Below are positions 1-8,751 of a DNA stretch of 11,677 nt, in pieces. The position numbers and the translations under genes are program-made. How positions within the stretch are numbered: position 1 is the first letter of the stretch; each line of letters begins with the position of its first letter. This DNA is from Elusimicrobia bacterium RIFOXYB2_FULL_49_7 (GTDB lineage Bacteria; Fibrobacterota; OXYB2-FULL-49-7): assembly GCA_001800515.1 (NCBI GenBank), contig MGVN01000046.1:17169-28845 (forward strand), written 5' to 3'. The notes beneath the pieces are model-generated. The model was given only the letters and a program-made list of their open reading frames with translations, did not search any database and was not told where the DNA came from.

Positions 1-530
1 CCATTGGCAAGGTTTGATACCACTATTCTTTCCGACACCTCGTAGGAACCGTCGTGGTCGGCGTCCAGCCAGGCCTCGTCAAACAGGTTGAAGTGCTGCT
101 TGGAAACCGTGAATTTGAGAGGCCCCGTGGTCACCGTAACTTTGTCAGCCGCATCGGTCACGGAAAGCGCGGTTGTTGGTACAGAACCGGTGTAGTCGTC
201 CTTGAGATTGAAGCTGGTTTTATTCGACGCGGCAACATTCGCCTGAAAGTCCATTAGGACCCATTTTGTGGAAGGGTTCGCTGTCTTCCCGGTGTTCTTT
301 TCAACCCACCACTTGCTTAAGGACCGGAATTGGGCAGGAACCGTGTTCCCCGCTCCATCCGTTACACGAAGTTTGGATAAATCACTTACCGCGCCGACCG
401 GCAAGGGAAATCCGGCTGTGACCGTTTCGCTGTCGCGGGCAACGTCACACCAATTTGAAACGTCAAATGGAACCGTAAGAGCAGAAGCCGCAATCGCCAT
501 GGTCAGAATAACCGGAAGGAATTGTTTAAT
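1..530 (-). CDS. Secreted protein with RIFT-barrel-like N-terminal domain (3' end outside window)
   Basis: A minus-strand frame stays open from the left window edge to a stop near 615. It encodes about 176 residues before being cut by the edge. The N-terminus reads as a signal peptide: a lysine, then a hydrophobic core (FLPVILTMAIAASA), then a mature region starting near LTVPFD. The following pattern (GFPLPVGAV, then RVTDGAGNTVPAQFR, then KWVLMDFQ) resembles the N-terminal RIFT-barrel domain of the PcRGLX/YetA family, found in secreted carbohydrate-active proteins including exo-rhamnogalacturonan lyases. I assign this from memory of the family pattern, so the domain call is moderate and no catalytic activity can be claimed. 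Near the cut end, DADHDGSYEVSE fits an EF-hand-type calcium loop. Start choice: ATT at 530 has an AAAGAGGA Shine-Dalgarno at ideal distance. GTG at 584 would add 18 residues without a ribosome binding site, and ATG at 500 would cut into the signal peptide. The gene lies downstream of rng on the same strand; any C-terminal sorting domain would be outside the window. Confidence 0.55.
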   Translation of the reverse strand, partial: MKQFLPVILTMAIAASALTVPFDVSNWCDVARDSETVTAGFPLPVGAVSDLSKLRVTDGAGNTVPAQFRSLSKWWVEKNTGKTANPSTKWVLMDFQANVAASNKTSFNLKDDYTGSVPTTALSVTDAADKVTVTTGPLKFTVSKQHFNLFDEAWLDADHDGSYEVSERIVVSNLAN

Positions 531-536
531 AGGGGA

Positions 537-544
537 TCCTCTTT
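537..544 (-). promoter_or_regulatory. Shine-Dalgarno sequence for the secreted protein gene
   Basis: The minus strand reads AAAGAGGA. The GAGG core ends 7 bases before an in-frame ATT at 530. No comparable purine-rich motif stands before the alternative GTG (584) or ATG (500). This site therefore favours the ATT start, or marks a position where an ATG may have been altered by mutation or sequencing error. Confidence 0.4.
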
Positions 545-553
545 GGCTTAATC

Positions 554-594
554 GTTTAATTCGGTATACGAACCAACCATTCACTAAATTAAAC
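554..594. repeat. 8-bp inverted repeat GTTTAATT / AATTAAAC upstream of the secreted protein gene
   Basis: On the plus strand GTTTAATT (554-561) and AATTAAAC (587-594) are perfect inverted copies separated by 25 bases, inside the AT-rich gap between rng and the secreted protein gene. The spacer contains the candidate GTG start at 584 and the self-complementary GTATAC. The arrangement could be a regulator-binding site or a weak RNA hairpin in the leader. AT-only arms can also arise by chance, so a function is not established. Confidence 0.25.
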
Positions 595-641
595 AAAATA
601 CCCCAATAATGCAATTAAAAACGTATCTGCTTTGGAGGAAA

Positions 642-2171
642 TTAAAACAATTCGGTAAATTCCTGCTTTTTATCCTTATCAAAAATTTTAAATTTATCCA
701 TGGGCAGCTCCGGATCCGTTTCAAGATCAATTTTGATGCCCGCTGCATTGGAAATCTCCCTTAGTACGGTCTTTCGATCCTCCAAGAAATAGGCCGCCAG
801 TGCGGAACTGACCACCAACCGGGCCCTTTTGAAACCCAGGATATTGCGGACATATCCCATGAAACGATCAATACTCGATACCACCGATGCCTTTGAAAAG
901 ATGCGGCCCGTACCGCTGCAACCCGTGCATATTTCCGTGTAGGAATGGATAAGGTTCTCCCTCACGCGTTTGCGGGTCATTTCCAGAATACCAAACTCAC
1001 TGATCTTTCCGATATTAAAGGGTGCACGGTCCTTTTTCAGAATATTGTGAAACTCTTCCAGCAATTTACGGCGATTCTCCATGACCATCATATCGATGAA
1101 ATCAATGACAATGAGTCCGCCGAGATCCCGCAACCGTAGCTGCCGAGCGATCTCCCGCGCCGCCTCCATATTGGTATTGAAAATGGTCTCCTCCGCATTC
1201 CGCCGGCCTTGACTACGCCCGGTGTTGACATCAATAACCACCATGGCTTCTGCATAGTCGAAAATCAGATATCCTCCGCTTTTTAAAAAGACCTTGCGGG
1301 CCAAGGTGTTTTCTATTTGCTCCTCCACATTGAAGACCGTAAACAACGGCTGGCTTTCAACATAATGAATGACCCGATTGGACAGTTCGGGCGTGGTCCG
1401 GCCGATCACCTTTTGAATCTGCTGATACTCCTTCCGATCGTCCACCAACACCCGACTCACCGCATCGGTAAAGAGATCCCGCAGTGTGGCCGACGTAATA
1501 CGCTCCTCCTGATGCAGAAGAGCCGGCGCCTCCTTTTTCTCCGTCTGTTTCACCACCTCCTGCCACCGTCCGACCAGGTTCTTAATCTCGGTCTCGAATT
1601 CACGATCGCTTTTCTGGAAGGCGACCGTTCGAACAATAAAGCCTATCCCGTCCGGCTTGAGGGAAGCGATGAGATCTTTAAGCCGCCGCCGTTCTCCCCG
1701 GTCTCGCGTTTTCTTGGACACACCGATAAAGTCCGTGCCCGCCACCAAAACCAGGAAGCGTCCGGCAATGGAAAGACCGTTGGTGACCCGCGCCCCTTTG
1801 GTCGAGAGCGGCTCCTTGATCACCTGTACCAGAATGGACTGCCCTTTTTTGAGCAGATGTTCAATCCTCAGGCGGCGCCGAGTATCCGGCTGTTCGTCGG
1901 ACAAGAGCGCCTCCTCCCCGTCCTCGGAGCGGTACCGCAGAGAACGCTCCTGCATATCCGACAGGTTCATAAACGCGGGCTTGAGAAGCCCGATATCAAT
2001 GAAGGCGGACTGAAGACCGGGCAGCACATTAACCACCCGCCCTTTGTAGATGTTACCCACCACGCGGTTCTGGTCGGGCCGCTCCACGATGAGTTCCGTG
2101 AGTTTTCGATCTTCCAGAATGGCGATTCGCTTTTCGTGCGGAGCCACATTGATCAGGATTTCTTTGTTCAT
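642..2171 (-). CDS. rng: Ribonuclease G (RNase E/G family)
   Basis: A 509-residue protein that aligns along its full length with RNase G (E. coli form 489 aa). This is a cytoplasmic endoribonuclease that cuts single-stranded AU-rich RNA, matures 16S rRNA 5' ends and takes part in mRNA decay. Visible elements: an S1 RNA-binding domain from about residue 36 (VVGNIYKGRV, LPGLQSAFIDIG) to about 130, with the usual charged insertion inside it; the 5'-sensor/RNase-H-like region; the catalytic metal-binding aspartates in VIDVNTGR (Asp314) and VIDFIDM (Asp357); the EMTRKR motif near 397-402; and the zinc-link cysteines in CTGCSGTG (Cys415, Cys418). It lacks the long C-terminal degradosome scaffold of RNase E, which favours the RNase G name. 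The ATG is preceded only by an A-rich stretch with AAAGAAAG, a weak ribosome binding site. It starts 21 bases after the sprA stop, so it is likely cotranscribed with sprA. Confidence 0.96.
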   Translation of the reverse strand: MNKEILINVAPHEKRIAILEDRKLTELIVERPDQNRVVGNIYKGRVVNVLPGLQSAFIDIGLLKPAFMNLSDMQERSLRYRSEDGEEALLSDEQPDTRRRLRIEHLLKKGQSILVQVIKEPLSTKGARVTNGLSIAGRFLVLVAGTDFIGVSKKTRDRGERRRLKDLIASLKPDGIGFIVRTVAFQKSDREFETEIKNLVGRWQEVVKQTEKKEAPALLHQEERITSATLRDLFTDAVSRVLVDDRKEYQQIQKVIGRTTPELSNRVIHYVESQPLFTVFNVEEQIENTLARKVFLKSGGYLIFDYAEAMVVIDVNTGRSQGRRNAEETIFNTNMEAAREIARQLRLRDLGGLIVIDFIDMMVMENRRKLLEEFHNILKKDRAPFNIGKISEFGILEMTRKRVRENLIHSYTEICTGCSGTGRIFSKASVVSSIDRFMGYVRNILGFKRARLVVSSALAAYFLEDRKTVLREISNAAGIKIDLETDPELPMDKFKIFDKDKKQEFTELF

Positions 2172-2192
2172 CTTTTTCTTTCTTTTAGCGGG

Positions 2193-5100
2193 TTAAAAAT
2201 TCCATTCAACCCAAATGTTAACGACGATATTATAATCAATCTTGGCATCCTCCGCCGCTTCATCATCACTGGCCGTGATGTCCGCGTTCTTGCTCCAACT
2301 GAATTCTCCGCCCGCGTTCATCTTGTTGGTGATATGATATTTGGCATTGGCGCCGATTTTCTTCATTCTGACTTTTCGGACATAAACGGGCGTCTTTGAA
2401 TTGTATTCCACATAACTTTTATACCGGCCGCCGTGAGTAGGCCACTTATAGGACCAATCCAGCGCATACTGATAGTTAGTGCCCACATCCAGCTGGTTAT
2501 TCATCGTAAGATCCCAGAAGAGGAGGCGGAGGGTCCGATTCTTTTGAATGGTATAAGATAAGGTGACCTGATCCGCGATGTGATAATCTTCGGTTCCCTC
2601 GCTGTTTTCCTGTGTCTGGTATTGAAGCCTCCGAGTCCAATCAAGCTGATTGGACAAACGGATATTGTTTTTTAAATCCATGTCCAGACGGAGTAACGGG
2701 GATAATCCGTAATCAAAGGCCGCCTCCTCCCAACGGACCGAATCCACATTGGGTTTAAACCGGATACCCAGTGTTTTTTTGTAAGAAAAGCCGCTGCTCG
2801 CGGTACTGCGGCTTAAGCGATCCCTTAAAATGGGTATCTTTTTGAAAACCGGCATCAGATCCGGCAAGGTGGCAGTGAGTTGATAATCGGGAAAGGTCAC
2901 CGAGGTGTCCACTGTGGTCTGGTGGACCAATTCATAATAATTGCGGCTGAAAGACAATCGGTTATTTAGATTAAGGTTCAACAAAAACGGCAAGGTCAGT
3001 CCCATGTTCGTGCCGGCGCTCTGCTTTACATCGCGTTTGTCCGAAGAGGATTGACCCGTCAAGAAATAGCGTTGATTGCCTGCACGATCCAAAAACTTCC
3101 ATCCGCCGAAAAGATATTCATTATCATCACCCGTCACCAGACTGTAGGGCGTCAGTCCGTAGAATCCGCTGCGAAAAGCGAAGAATCCATTCGGGCTTAA
3201 CGGGACCTGCATAAGATTGGAGACTTTACGGGAAACATCCACGGAATAGTTAAACCCGATTTGGTTGAAATTGAGATAATCAAAAAAGGTCTTGATCTTT
3301 TTAAAGGGAGACGTCCCGGACACGGTGGAAGAACCGGAAAAGGCCTTGTCGAGCATATCGACAAACATCCATCGGACATCACTGCCGAATTGAGTTCCCT
3401 GGCTGAGATTAAGAAAATCATGCGTGGAATCTCCCTGTTTTTGGAGAGCCACATTGTGACTGTAATTGGAGCGGTAGTCAAAATCATGCTTGAGCCAGGA
3501 AACAAATGAGGGCTCAACGTAATAGGAAAAGTCCTGAGTATTATTCTGCTCACCCTTCAAAATAAAGTGTTGAGGAAAGAGACTGAAACGGTTTTCCAGC
3601 AAAAAGTTCGGATCCCACCGCACCACCTGTCCCGCCGGAAAACCTTGCTGCGCCATGGCCGCTTCATTCAGATCCCGATCAACCCGGTTGGAATGGGTTA
3701 ATCCCATATTCAAATGTTTCCAATCCAGAATCGGCAAATTCAAATCATAGGAATGGCTTATCTTCATACCGAAAGTGCTGCTGGCCGAACGTTCATCCGC
3801 ATAGGTTGCGGCGTAGTCATGCACCGAGGTATGCGTACGGAAAAAATTCGCGTCGTAAACATTGAAATCAAGCGTCTTTGGATAATAATAAAGTTTCAAA
3901 TCCGAAAAATGATCGCGCATAAGGCGACTCTGACTATTGACAAAGGGGGTGACACTGGTCTCCCCCTTGGGCGAAGCACGGTAGGTCAGAGAATTGGTAT
4001 AGTTGTAATTCTTGGCATCCTGGCTGGGTTCCCGCTTATCCGTCACCGAGACGCCGCCGCTGGTCGCCAAGCGGTCAGCGGTCAGATTAAGCAAAAGAAG
4101 ATCGGATTCCGTATTCTTCTTGTAGGAGGATTGCAGGGAACGCGTGACCGCAATGGTTTCATACCGTTTGCTGAAACCCTCATTCGCGGTCGGTTTCTCC
4201 GGTTCCCGGCCGACCAGAAAGGCAAGCGCTTCGGGCGCCATGTCCGACAACCCGTCGTCGGATAGAAATACATCGGAATTGGTGATATAGCGGGGACGAA
4301 CAATATTGGTATTGGTCGTCACTGTCAGCGGCAGAGACAACCCCCAGCGGGCCGGGGTGAATTTATGCATCTGAAGCGTGGTCGTCATATTGGTTGAGAA
4401 CTCGGATTGGCCGGCCCCCTGCCGTTTTTCCGATAGGCGGAGAAAACTGCCGTCCTTGTAATACGTCCCGGTTGAAAAATCAAGGACATCCGCAAAACGG
4501 CCGCTGAAATTGACACGAGCCGCATTGCCGGTCATTTCATCCGGCTCAACAAGCTTGACATCATCGATATAATAACGGCCCCGATAGATATCGTTTTCGG
4601 AGATGACCCGATTGGAATCAACCTGAAAACCAAACGCCATCCATTGAACGCTGCCGATGGAGGGGCCGCCCAGAACCCGGAGATTCCCGGCCAACGTATC
4701 CACCCGGTCGGTCAGATTGACGCGATGTTCCGAGGCCAGCTGTTTCAGTTGGGCGATTTTCACCAAATCAATCGTAACGGAATCCCAGCTTGTGTTTTGC
4801 CCGGGATAAACGCGATACTCGTAATAGTTCAGTGAATCCGTGCCGAACCGGAAAAAGAGGAAAACATGATCCCGGCTGTCCGACAGATTGTTCCGCTTTC
4901 GTTCCACAGGATTATAGTAAAAAACCAATTTTTTATAGAGCCGGAAGTCCATTCTCAGCTGCGTCGTATAAACAGCCCGCCGTTCCGGCTGAGCCAAGGT
5001 TAGAGAGTCATAGGTCAACATGAGGGACTGCTCCCGTGCCTTGACACTTTCATCATTATCATCGTAATACTGCGGCACAAAGGAGGGATGGGTGTATTCC

Positions 5101-8100
5101 GACTGATTATCCACGGTATTGATGACCGACACATCGAGTTTGGCATGCCGAACCGTATCGGAAGCGGAGTCCGCAGAAACCAGATTGGTATTCCATTTAT
5201 TGCCGACAATCTCGATTTTGGCAATTTGGATCCGTGTGAGGGCGGTCAGACTGTCCATCCATAGCCGGATGCCTTTGGCATCCGCCAAGTTGGCATTGCC
5301 GATCCTGAAAGGGATGGAATCAAGAAAGGCTTTTCCCGTCACTTTTCGTCCGGTTAAGGGGATACGGTACAAACGCCATCCGGTCCGTGTTTGGCTCTCA
5401 AAATAGGGTTCTCCATCCAACCGGCTGTCCTTATTCAAATCAATCCAATAATGGAAATAACTATTAATCCTATCCACCCGGCTGTTGGAGGTAAAAACAT
5501 CTTCATTGTCCGGTGCATAGAGCTTGCGGCTGTCCGCATTGGCGCCGGTGGCATTGTTTTGAGTGCCGTTAAAAGACATAAAATCCGTGCTACCCACCTG
5601 CCACCGGTAATTATCCCCCGCCGGATCGGAAACCTTATTCGCTGTAATCGTATCAAAGACAATGGACGAACCGAACTGAACCGGAGCAAAAAACCACTCG
5701 TTTGCATCCGGTCGCATATCAAGTCCCAAATCGTTTCGAGTGGTTGTGACCGTGGCACCCAGATACCATTCGTCATTGTACTGGTTATCCGGAGAAGTAT
5801 TGGTGATCACGATGGTGGTGGTATCGCGGCCATATTCCCATCCGCTCCTTTCGCGAATACGCAAATCTTCGCTGATTTGACCCAAATCAATATGCAGCAC
5901 ACCTTTATCCTTTGCGCCCTCTTCAACCTTGACGACAATCTCCAGAAACTGGGCATTGTTCAATTGATTTTTCACCCCCAAACCGAGCGAGGCCATCATA
6001 CCGCCCCATGAACCCTTCTTAAACCAGGACTCAGACGGTCCTCCGCCCCTAACCCGTTCATGCGGTCGCATCTGGAGTTCGAGAAAACGCCACCGTGTCT
6101 GATTATTCGCGGATCCCGGCCAGATCGAGACTTGGGTCGTATCGCGGGTGTACCAGGCGAACCAGCCCACATCCTTGAGCAGCCCCCCTGTTTCCCGACC
6201 ACTCCCCCCCCAGCATTGGAGGGAATCAAAACGACCGATGACACCGGTGTCGGGCGGAGAGGCCCAATGCCAAAGCGCATCGGACAACTGGAGGGAATAG
6301 AGGGTCTTGGCATCCTCGAAATCGTCGACCAACGCTTCTTTACGTGAATTGGTATTAGGCGTCACCATACTGTGCGCATATTCCGCAGAAAGGACAAACG
6401 AGGATTTCTCTTCGGTATTAATCAGCGGGAGCTTATTGACCGCCAGGGTCATCCAGTCGGGCTCAAAACCGAGTTTCCCGTTGATGTCAAAAAGCATGTT
6501 GGTAGAGGGTTCGCGGCCCAGTTGCGGCCGCTTATCCTGAGAAGTCTCATTCTTGCGGAGGAAGGAGGCGGAAATGGAGGAACCGGTGCCGATATTCGGC
6601 AGCTGATATTCCAACCGGGCACCCATGAAGGTTTTTTGTTCCGGAATAAAGAAAGGGGCATACTCGAATTCAACGTTAATCTCGCTCATGGAAGTCAGGG
6701 CCCTATCCGAGATGAGGGTGATTAACCCCACATCGTACTGGATGACATAATCCACATCCCGAACCAGCGGCGTTCCGCCCAGCATCACCTTTTCAGAACC
6801 TTCCACCACATTGATAACACCCAATGAAATGGAACTGCTTGCTTTTCGAACGGCTGTAATCGTGATTGCAAACTGCTCGGAAAACTTATCCGGCGGAAGA
6901 TAATAATTGGTATATTGATATATCGTTCCGTTCGTTTTTAAGGGCGCGCGAATATGGGCTGTATCCGCAAAAGGCATGGGGCCAAGCTGGGCCGGCAGAA
7001 TAAGCAATTCCTCGTCAAAATTAAATATATGCCCATCCTTCACCTTGACCACGTTTTTTTCCGTGAGTCCGAAATAATCGGACAATAGGGTATCGCGGCC
7101 ATCAATGACCGCCCGCTCCTGGAGCTGGTTGTTCGCATCATGGTACTGAACACGGACTTTGACACGACCCCGATTCTGTTCTTCAATAAATCCCAAATCA
7201 TACACCGTCTTCCAGGAAAGTCTCCATTGCCAGTCATCGTTCCGAAAATCGCTGGGTCTGAGCTGAAAGGGATGAATGGTTTGCCCCTCCACTAAAACGG
7301 ACTCCGGCACCGCGGAATTTTGATAATAATATCGAAGTAGCGAATCTTGTTCGGATCGGCGCCCATCCGCGGTCTCAAAGTAGGCAAGCAACTCTTCACC
7401 GGGATCATTGCTGAGCGCCACCCTAAGAATAATGATTCCATTTTCTTCGTCAACCGTATAATCGCTTTGACTGCCGCTTTCCGCATCAAAACGGTTGAGG
7501 ATTTTATAGTAACCGGCCGCCAGATTACGATAGGTGTTTTTTTCATCACTGGGTTTAGTATCCAAGCTTTGTTTCGTGACATTGGGATCGATTTTCAGCA
7601 GGACAATCCGGGTGATTTTAGGCGGTTTCTTCGGACTTGACTTGAAATAATCGCGATAATAATAATGGTAGTAGTTGCTGTCCAGAAAAAAGACCTTGTC
7701 GTATTTCACATCAAAATCGCTGTAAACCTTTTCCTCTTCATTTTGACTGGGATTGAACTTTTTCGATTCCGTTTGTCCCTCTTCCTGAGACACAATGGTG
7801 GTCAGTTGCAGATCCCCAAGCTTCATCCGCGCCTTGATACCGAAAAGCCCTTCATGACTTTCAGAGTAACCGTCGAATTCCGCGCCCGGCATGGAAAAGC
7901 TGGTATATCCGGCCTCCACCTCCTGCACGATTTCATCCTCCAGCTCCTCTTCGGTCTCCCCCTTGTACTGAATCTTCAACTGTTTCTTGAGCTGGTCGGT
8001 CACGTCCTGAGTATTGTCCGTTGAAATTGAAACATTGATTAACCGACCAATCTTACCGGTAACCGTAAAATTCATTTCCTGGTTGACCGAAATATCAGGC

Positions 8101-8696
8101 CACCCCTCCTTCTGGTTCTCAATACTTTCAGCCCCTTTTTTCCAGTGGCTGTTCCCCCCGAGAATGAGCCTGAAACGGCCGCTGATGGTAAGTCTTGGCC
8201 CCTCGGAACCCACCACCCGGCGCGCCCAGGCCGGCATCTTAACGGGTATCTGGATGTCGAGCAGATTGAAGGCATCCCGTTTCGTTTCCACCAGATTATA
8301 AAAAGGACTGCCGCTCTTCCAGTCTTCACGGAACTGAAGACTGTTCACATAGTCCATGTATTCATCGAATTCATTGAAGGCATAGCTGAAAAGCAGGGTC
8401 CCGGGTAGGGGTTTTGCTTCCGAAGAAAGCGCTCCTTCCCGAACACCGGAAACATAATAGCGCACCAACTCCACCTGTTTTTTCCGGTAATCCACAAACA
8501 GAGTGTCCCGGATGGCTTTGCAAGTCGTGGTCAGATACGCCGGATAAGGATGGTTAAGAGAAATAGGATAAAAAGTAGATTCAGCAGGCAAGAGATAACG
8601 CTGGCTCGGCATGAAGCGATAGTGAGCCAGCGAGGTGTTGCCTGCCTGGGAAAGACAGAACAATATCCCGATAAAAAGGAAAATCTTTTTGCTCAA
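2193..8696 (-). CDS. sprA: SprA-family type IX secretion translocon / cell-surface protein
   Basis: A 2167-residue outer-membrane protein. SprA forms the very large beta-barrel pore through which type IX secretion clients cross the outer membrane; it was first known as a gliding-motility protein. An N-terminal signal peptide (basic MSKK, hydrophobic core, likely cleavage after SQA or SLA) directs it to the Sec system. Family features include: an SprA N-terminal-type segment around residues 140-180 (FNLLDIQIPV, then GRFRLILGGN); the aromatic FFLDSNYYHYYYRDYF stretch near 332-349; VDDFEDAK near 790; YIDDVKLVEPDEMTG near 1375; the SDLKLYYYPKTLDFNVY region near 1600; and PDYQLTATLPDLMPVFKKIP near 1930. 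The C-terminus is beta-strand-like and ends in phenylalanine (IWVEWNF), as expected for a BAM-inserted barrel. It is somewhat shorter than the flavobacterial proteins (about 2400 aa, from memory), suggesting a divergent lineage. The start is TTG, preceded by in-frame CTG codon and a stop 14 codons upstream. No ATG, GTG or Shine-Dalgarno lies between, so the start rests on the signal peptide. Confidence 0.9.
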   Translation of the reverse strand: MSKKIFLFIGILFCLSQAGNTSLAHYRFMPSQRYLLPAESTFYPISLNHPYPAYLTTTCKAIRDTLFVDYRKKQVELVRYYVSGVREGALSSEAKPLPGTLLFSYAFNEFDEYMDYVNSLQFREDWKSGSPFYNLVETKRDAFNLLDIQIPVKMPAWARRVVGSEGPRLTISGRFRLILGGNSHWKKGAESIENQKEGWPDISVNQEMNFTVTGKIGRLINVSISTDNTQDVTDQLKKQLKIQYKGETEEELEDEIVQEVEAGYTSFSMPGAEFDGYSESHEGLFGIKARMKLGDLQLTTIVSQEEGQTESKKFNPSQNEEEKVYSDFDVKYDKVFFLDSNYYHYYYRDYFKSSPKKPPKITRIVLLKIDPNVTKQSLDTKPSDEKNTYRNLAAGYYKILNRFDAESGSQSDYTVDEENGIIILRVALSNDPGEELLAYFETADGRRSEQDSLLRYYYQNSAVPESVLVEGQTIHPFQLRPSDFRNDDWQWRLSWKTVYDLGFIEEQNRGRVKVRVQYHDANNQLQERAVIDGRDTLLSDYFGLTEKNVVKVKDGHIFNFDEELLILPAQLGPMPFADTAHIRAPLKTNGTIYQYTNYYLPPDKFSEQFAITITAVRKASSSISLGVINVVEGSEKVMLGGTPLVRDVDYVIQYDVGLITLISDRALTSMSEINVEFEYAPFFIPEQKTFMGARLEYQLPNIGTGSSISASFLRKNETSQDKRPQLGREPSTNMLFDINGKLGFEPDWMTLAVNKLPLINTEEKSSFVLSAEYAHSMVTPNTNSRKEALVDDFEDAKTLYSLQLSDALWHWASPPDTGVIGRFDSLQCWGGSGRETGGLLKDVGWFAWYTRDTTQVSIWPGSANNQTRWRFLELQMRPHERVRGGGPSESWFKKGSWGGMMASLGLGVKNQLNNAQFLEIVVKVEEGAKDKGVLHIDLGQISEDLRIRERSGWEYGRDTTTIVITNTSPDNQYNDEWYLGATVTTTRNDLGLDMRPDANEWFFAPVQFGSSIVFDTITANKVSDPAGDNYRWQVGSTDFMSFNGTQNNATGANADSRKLYAPDNEDVFTSNSRVDRINSYFHYWIDLNKDSRLDGEPYFESQTRTGWRLYRIPLTGRKVTGKAFLDSIPFRIGNANLADAKGIRLWMDSLTALTRIQIAKIEIVGNKWNTNLVSADSASDTVRHAKLDVSVINTVDNQSEYTHPSFVPQYYDDNDESVKAREQSLMLTYDSLTLAQPERRAVYTTQLRMDFRLYKKLVFYYNPVERKRNNLSDSRDHVFLFFRFGTDSLNYYEYRVYPGQNTSWDSVTIDLVKIAQLKQLASEHRVNLTDRVDTLAGNLRVLGGPSIGSVQWMAFGFQVDSNRVISENDIYRGRYYIDDVKLVEPDEMTGNAARVNFSGRFADVLDFSTGTYYKDGSFLRLSEKRQGAGQSEFSTNMTTTLQMHKFTPARWGLSLPLTVTTNTNIVRPRYITNSDVFLSDDGLSDMAPEALAFLVGREPEKPTANEGFSKRYETIAVTRSLQSSYKKNTESDLLLLNLTADRLATSGGVSVTDKREPSQDAKNYNYTNSLTYRASPKGETSVTPFVNSQSRLMRDHFSDLKLYYYPKTLDFNVYDANFFRTHTSVHDYAATYADERSASSTFGMKISHSYDLNLPILDWKHLNMGLTHSNRVDRDLNEAAMAQQGFPAGQVVRWDPNFLLENRFSLFPQHFILKGEQNNTQDFSYYVEPSFVSWLKHDFDYRSNYSHNVALQKQGDSTHDFLNLSQGTQFGSDVRWMFVDMLDKAFSGSSTVSGTSPFKKIKTFFDYLNFNQIGFNYSVDVSRKVSNLMQVPLSPNGFFAFRSGFYGLTPYSLVTGDDNEYLFGGWKFLDRAGNQRYFLTGQSSSDKRDVKQSAGTNMGLTLPFLLNLNLNNRLSFSRNYYELVHQTTVDTSVTFPDYQLTATLPDLMPVFKKIPILRDRLSRSTASSGFSYKKTLGIRFKPNVDSVRWEEAAFDYGLSPLLRLDMDLKNNIRLSNQLDWTRRLQYQTQENSEGTEDYHIADQVTLSYTIQKNRTLRLLFWDLTMNNQLDVGTNYQYALDWSYKWPTHGGRYKSYVEYNSKTPVYVRKVRMKKIGANAKYHITNKMNAGGEFSWSKNADITASDDEAAEDAKIDYNIVVNIWVEWNF

Positions 8697-8751
8697 CAGC
8701 GGAGGTTTGGATTCCCGGTAAAAACCTGTTCTTTAATAAGTTAACGTGTTG

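Noticed and set aside
54..609. Two plus-strand open frames near the left edge
   Set aside because: They overlap a minus-strand frame that has a signal peptide and a coherent domain pattern, so they are treated as shadows.
585..641. Promoter-like AT-rich sequence (TTGCAT ... TTTAAT) between rng and the secreted protein gene
   Set aside because: Boxes match poorly and spacing is only 15 bases. In such AT-rich sequence similar matches are easily found, so no promoter is annotated.
1840..1965. Charged insertion within the S1 domain of RNase G (residues about 70-110)
   Set aside because: E. coli RNase G has an insertion of similar length at the same place, so this is a normal family feature.
1317..2399. 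A 360-codon plus-strand open frame opposite rng and the 3' end of sprA
   Set aside because: It is fully antisense to confidently assigned genes and its translation shows no recognisable domain. Long antisense frames are expected opposite coding sequence with this codon use.
7640..7700. Tyrosine-rich run YYHYYYRDYF in SprA, first considered a low-complexity repeat
   Set aside because: An aromatic FF/YF-rich stretch with a following FR/RDYF pattern is a family feature of SprA at this position.
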